Shown here: positions 63,372-64,000 of the stretch, in pieces
Layout of the letters: each line of letters begins with the position of its first letter
Position numbering within the stretch: position 1 is the stretch's first letter
Assembly: GCA_030522415.1 (NCBI GenBank)
Contig: CM060108.1
Span: 42,050,256 to 42,114,255, forward strand
Reading direction: 5' to 3'
From: Channallabes apus
Taxonomy: Eukaryota; Chordata; Actinopteri; Siluriformes; Clariidae
DNA: 64,000 nt
The notes under the pieces: generated by a model
What the model was told of the DNA's origin: nothing
The model's input: the letters and a program-made list of their open reading frames with translations, nothing else
Database searches by the model: none
Translations under genes and position numbers: made by a program

Positions 63372-64000
63372 CTAAGCAATCAACAGAAATGAGGAGGAAT
63401 TACAGCAAAAATCACAACAAGCTATGAGTAAAGAGGCACAAGACCAACAACACTTCAGCATCTAATCAGCAGGATACGTCAGCGTGAGAGTGATTTAATT
63501 AAAGATAAGGCATTTAGCCCTTGGCATGCGAAACCGACGGATTTGGCATGGTTATGTTCTTCTAGCATTTCAGTAAGACAGGAACATATCTAGACAGCAG
63601 ACCTTCTGCACATGTTCATGCATAATTTACTGCATGATGTAGCCAAAGCATCTAAATATAGAGATACACTTTGATAAGAACACTTGAGCTCATGCACATT
63701 CGTGCATTTATCCAATCAGCCATCCATGTAGCAGTGGAGTGGATATAATCATGTAGATAGAGATTAAGTTTACATCAAATATCAGAAAAATGTAATCCTT
63801 GACCATGGCATAGTCGTTGGCTCCAGACAAGCTGGGTTTCAATCTCAGAAATTGCCAATCTCCTGTGATTTTCATGGACAAGAGCTTCACAATTGTACAA
63901 AAAATATTTTCCTACTGAGGGAAGTAAGCAGAAATAGCTAGTTTATTTAAAACAAACAAACAAACAAAAAAGACAGGAAGGCTGCGGTAACTTTTTTTTT
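63372..64000. other. Intron of osbpl1a at the right edge
   Basis: Begins upstream of the 3' splice site ATTGCTTAG (minus strand) of the exon 63371-63203. No further exon is visible before the window ends. Confidence 0.55.

Overview
The window is vertebrate nuclear DNA, almost certainly from a teleost fish. The evidence is small exons with GT-AG (twice GC-AG) introns, three deeply conserved vertebrate genes, and a dense load of typical fish repeats: Tc1/mariner and hAT relics, tRNA-derived SINEs, an L2-clade LINE, and long CA, AT and ATT microsatellites. The general repeat profile would fit an otophysan such as a catfish, but that is a guess. No prokaryotic, CRISPR, tRNA or rRNA gene was seen.

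Layout. (1) Positions 408-11520, plus strand: the last 12 coding exons of a laminin alpha-chain gene, best called lama3, encoding the end of LG3 and all of LG4 and LG5. The gene enters from the left edge. (2) 11521-15856: convergent intergenic DNA with a minisatellite, SINEs and a mariner remnant. (3) 15857-30569, minus strand: a complete 14-exon ttc39c gene whose exons join in frame to 615 residues. (4) 30570-37971: the ttc39c promoter region, a SINE with a 12-bp target duplication, an array of about 200-bp repeats, and a deleted Tc1 element. (5) 37972-63371, minus strand: the last 13 coding exons (509 residues) of an oxysterol-binding-protein gene, best called osbpl1a, from the VAP-binding FFAT-like motif through the lipid-binding ORD to the stop codon. 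Its 5' part lies beyond the right edge. Its introns hold a hAT element, a decayed Ty3/gypsy relic and an almost full-length L2 LINE.

The three genes are neighbours but not a pathway: LAMA3 is a basement-membrane protein, ORP1 acts at late endosome-ER contacts, and TTC39C is a poorly characterised TPR protein. The order LAMA3-TTC39C-OSBPL1A matches the human 18q11 block as I recall it, with TTC39C apparently flipped and CABYR not seen; this synteny supports the paralogue assignments. All exon boundaries were derived by eye from splice sites and reading frame and agree in phase across every junction, but no transcript or alignment was available.

I found no convincing new gene system. The most interesting signals are structural: a three-level nested transposon in the last lama3 intron, a foldback element with a minisatellite core, two GC-AG introns, a 48-bp SINE stub with a perfect 14-bp target duplication, a LINE that kept its esterase ORF1 but lost part of ORF2, and an A-B-A'-B' inverted-repeat arrangement between the convergent genes.
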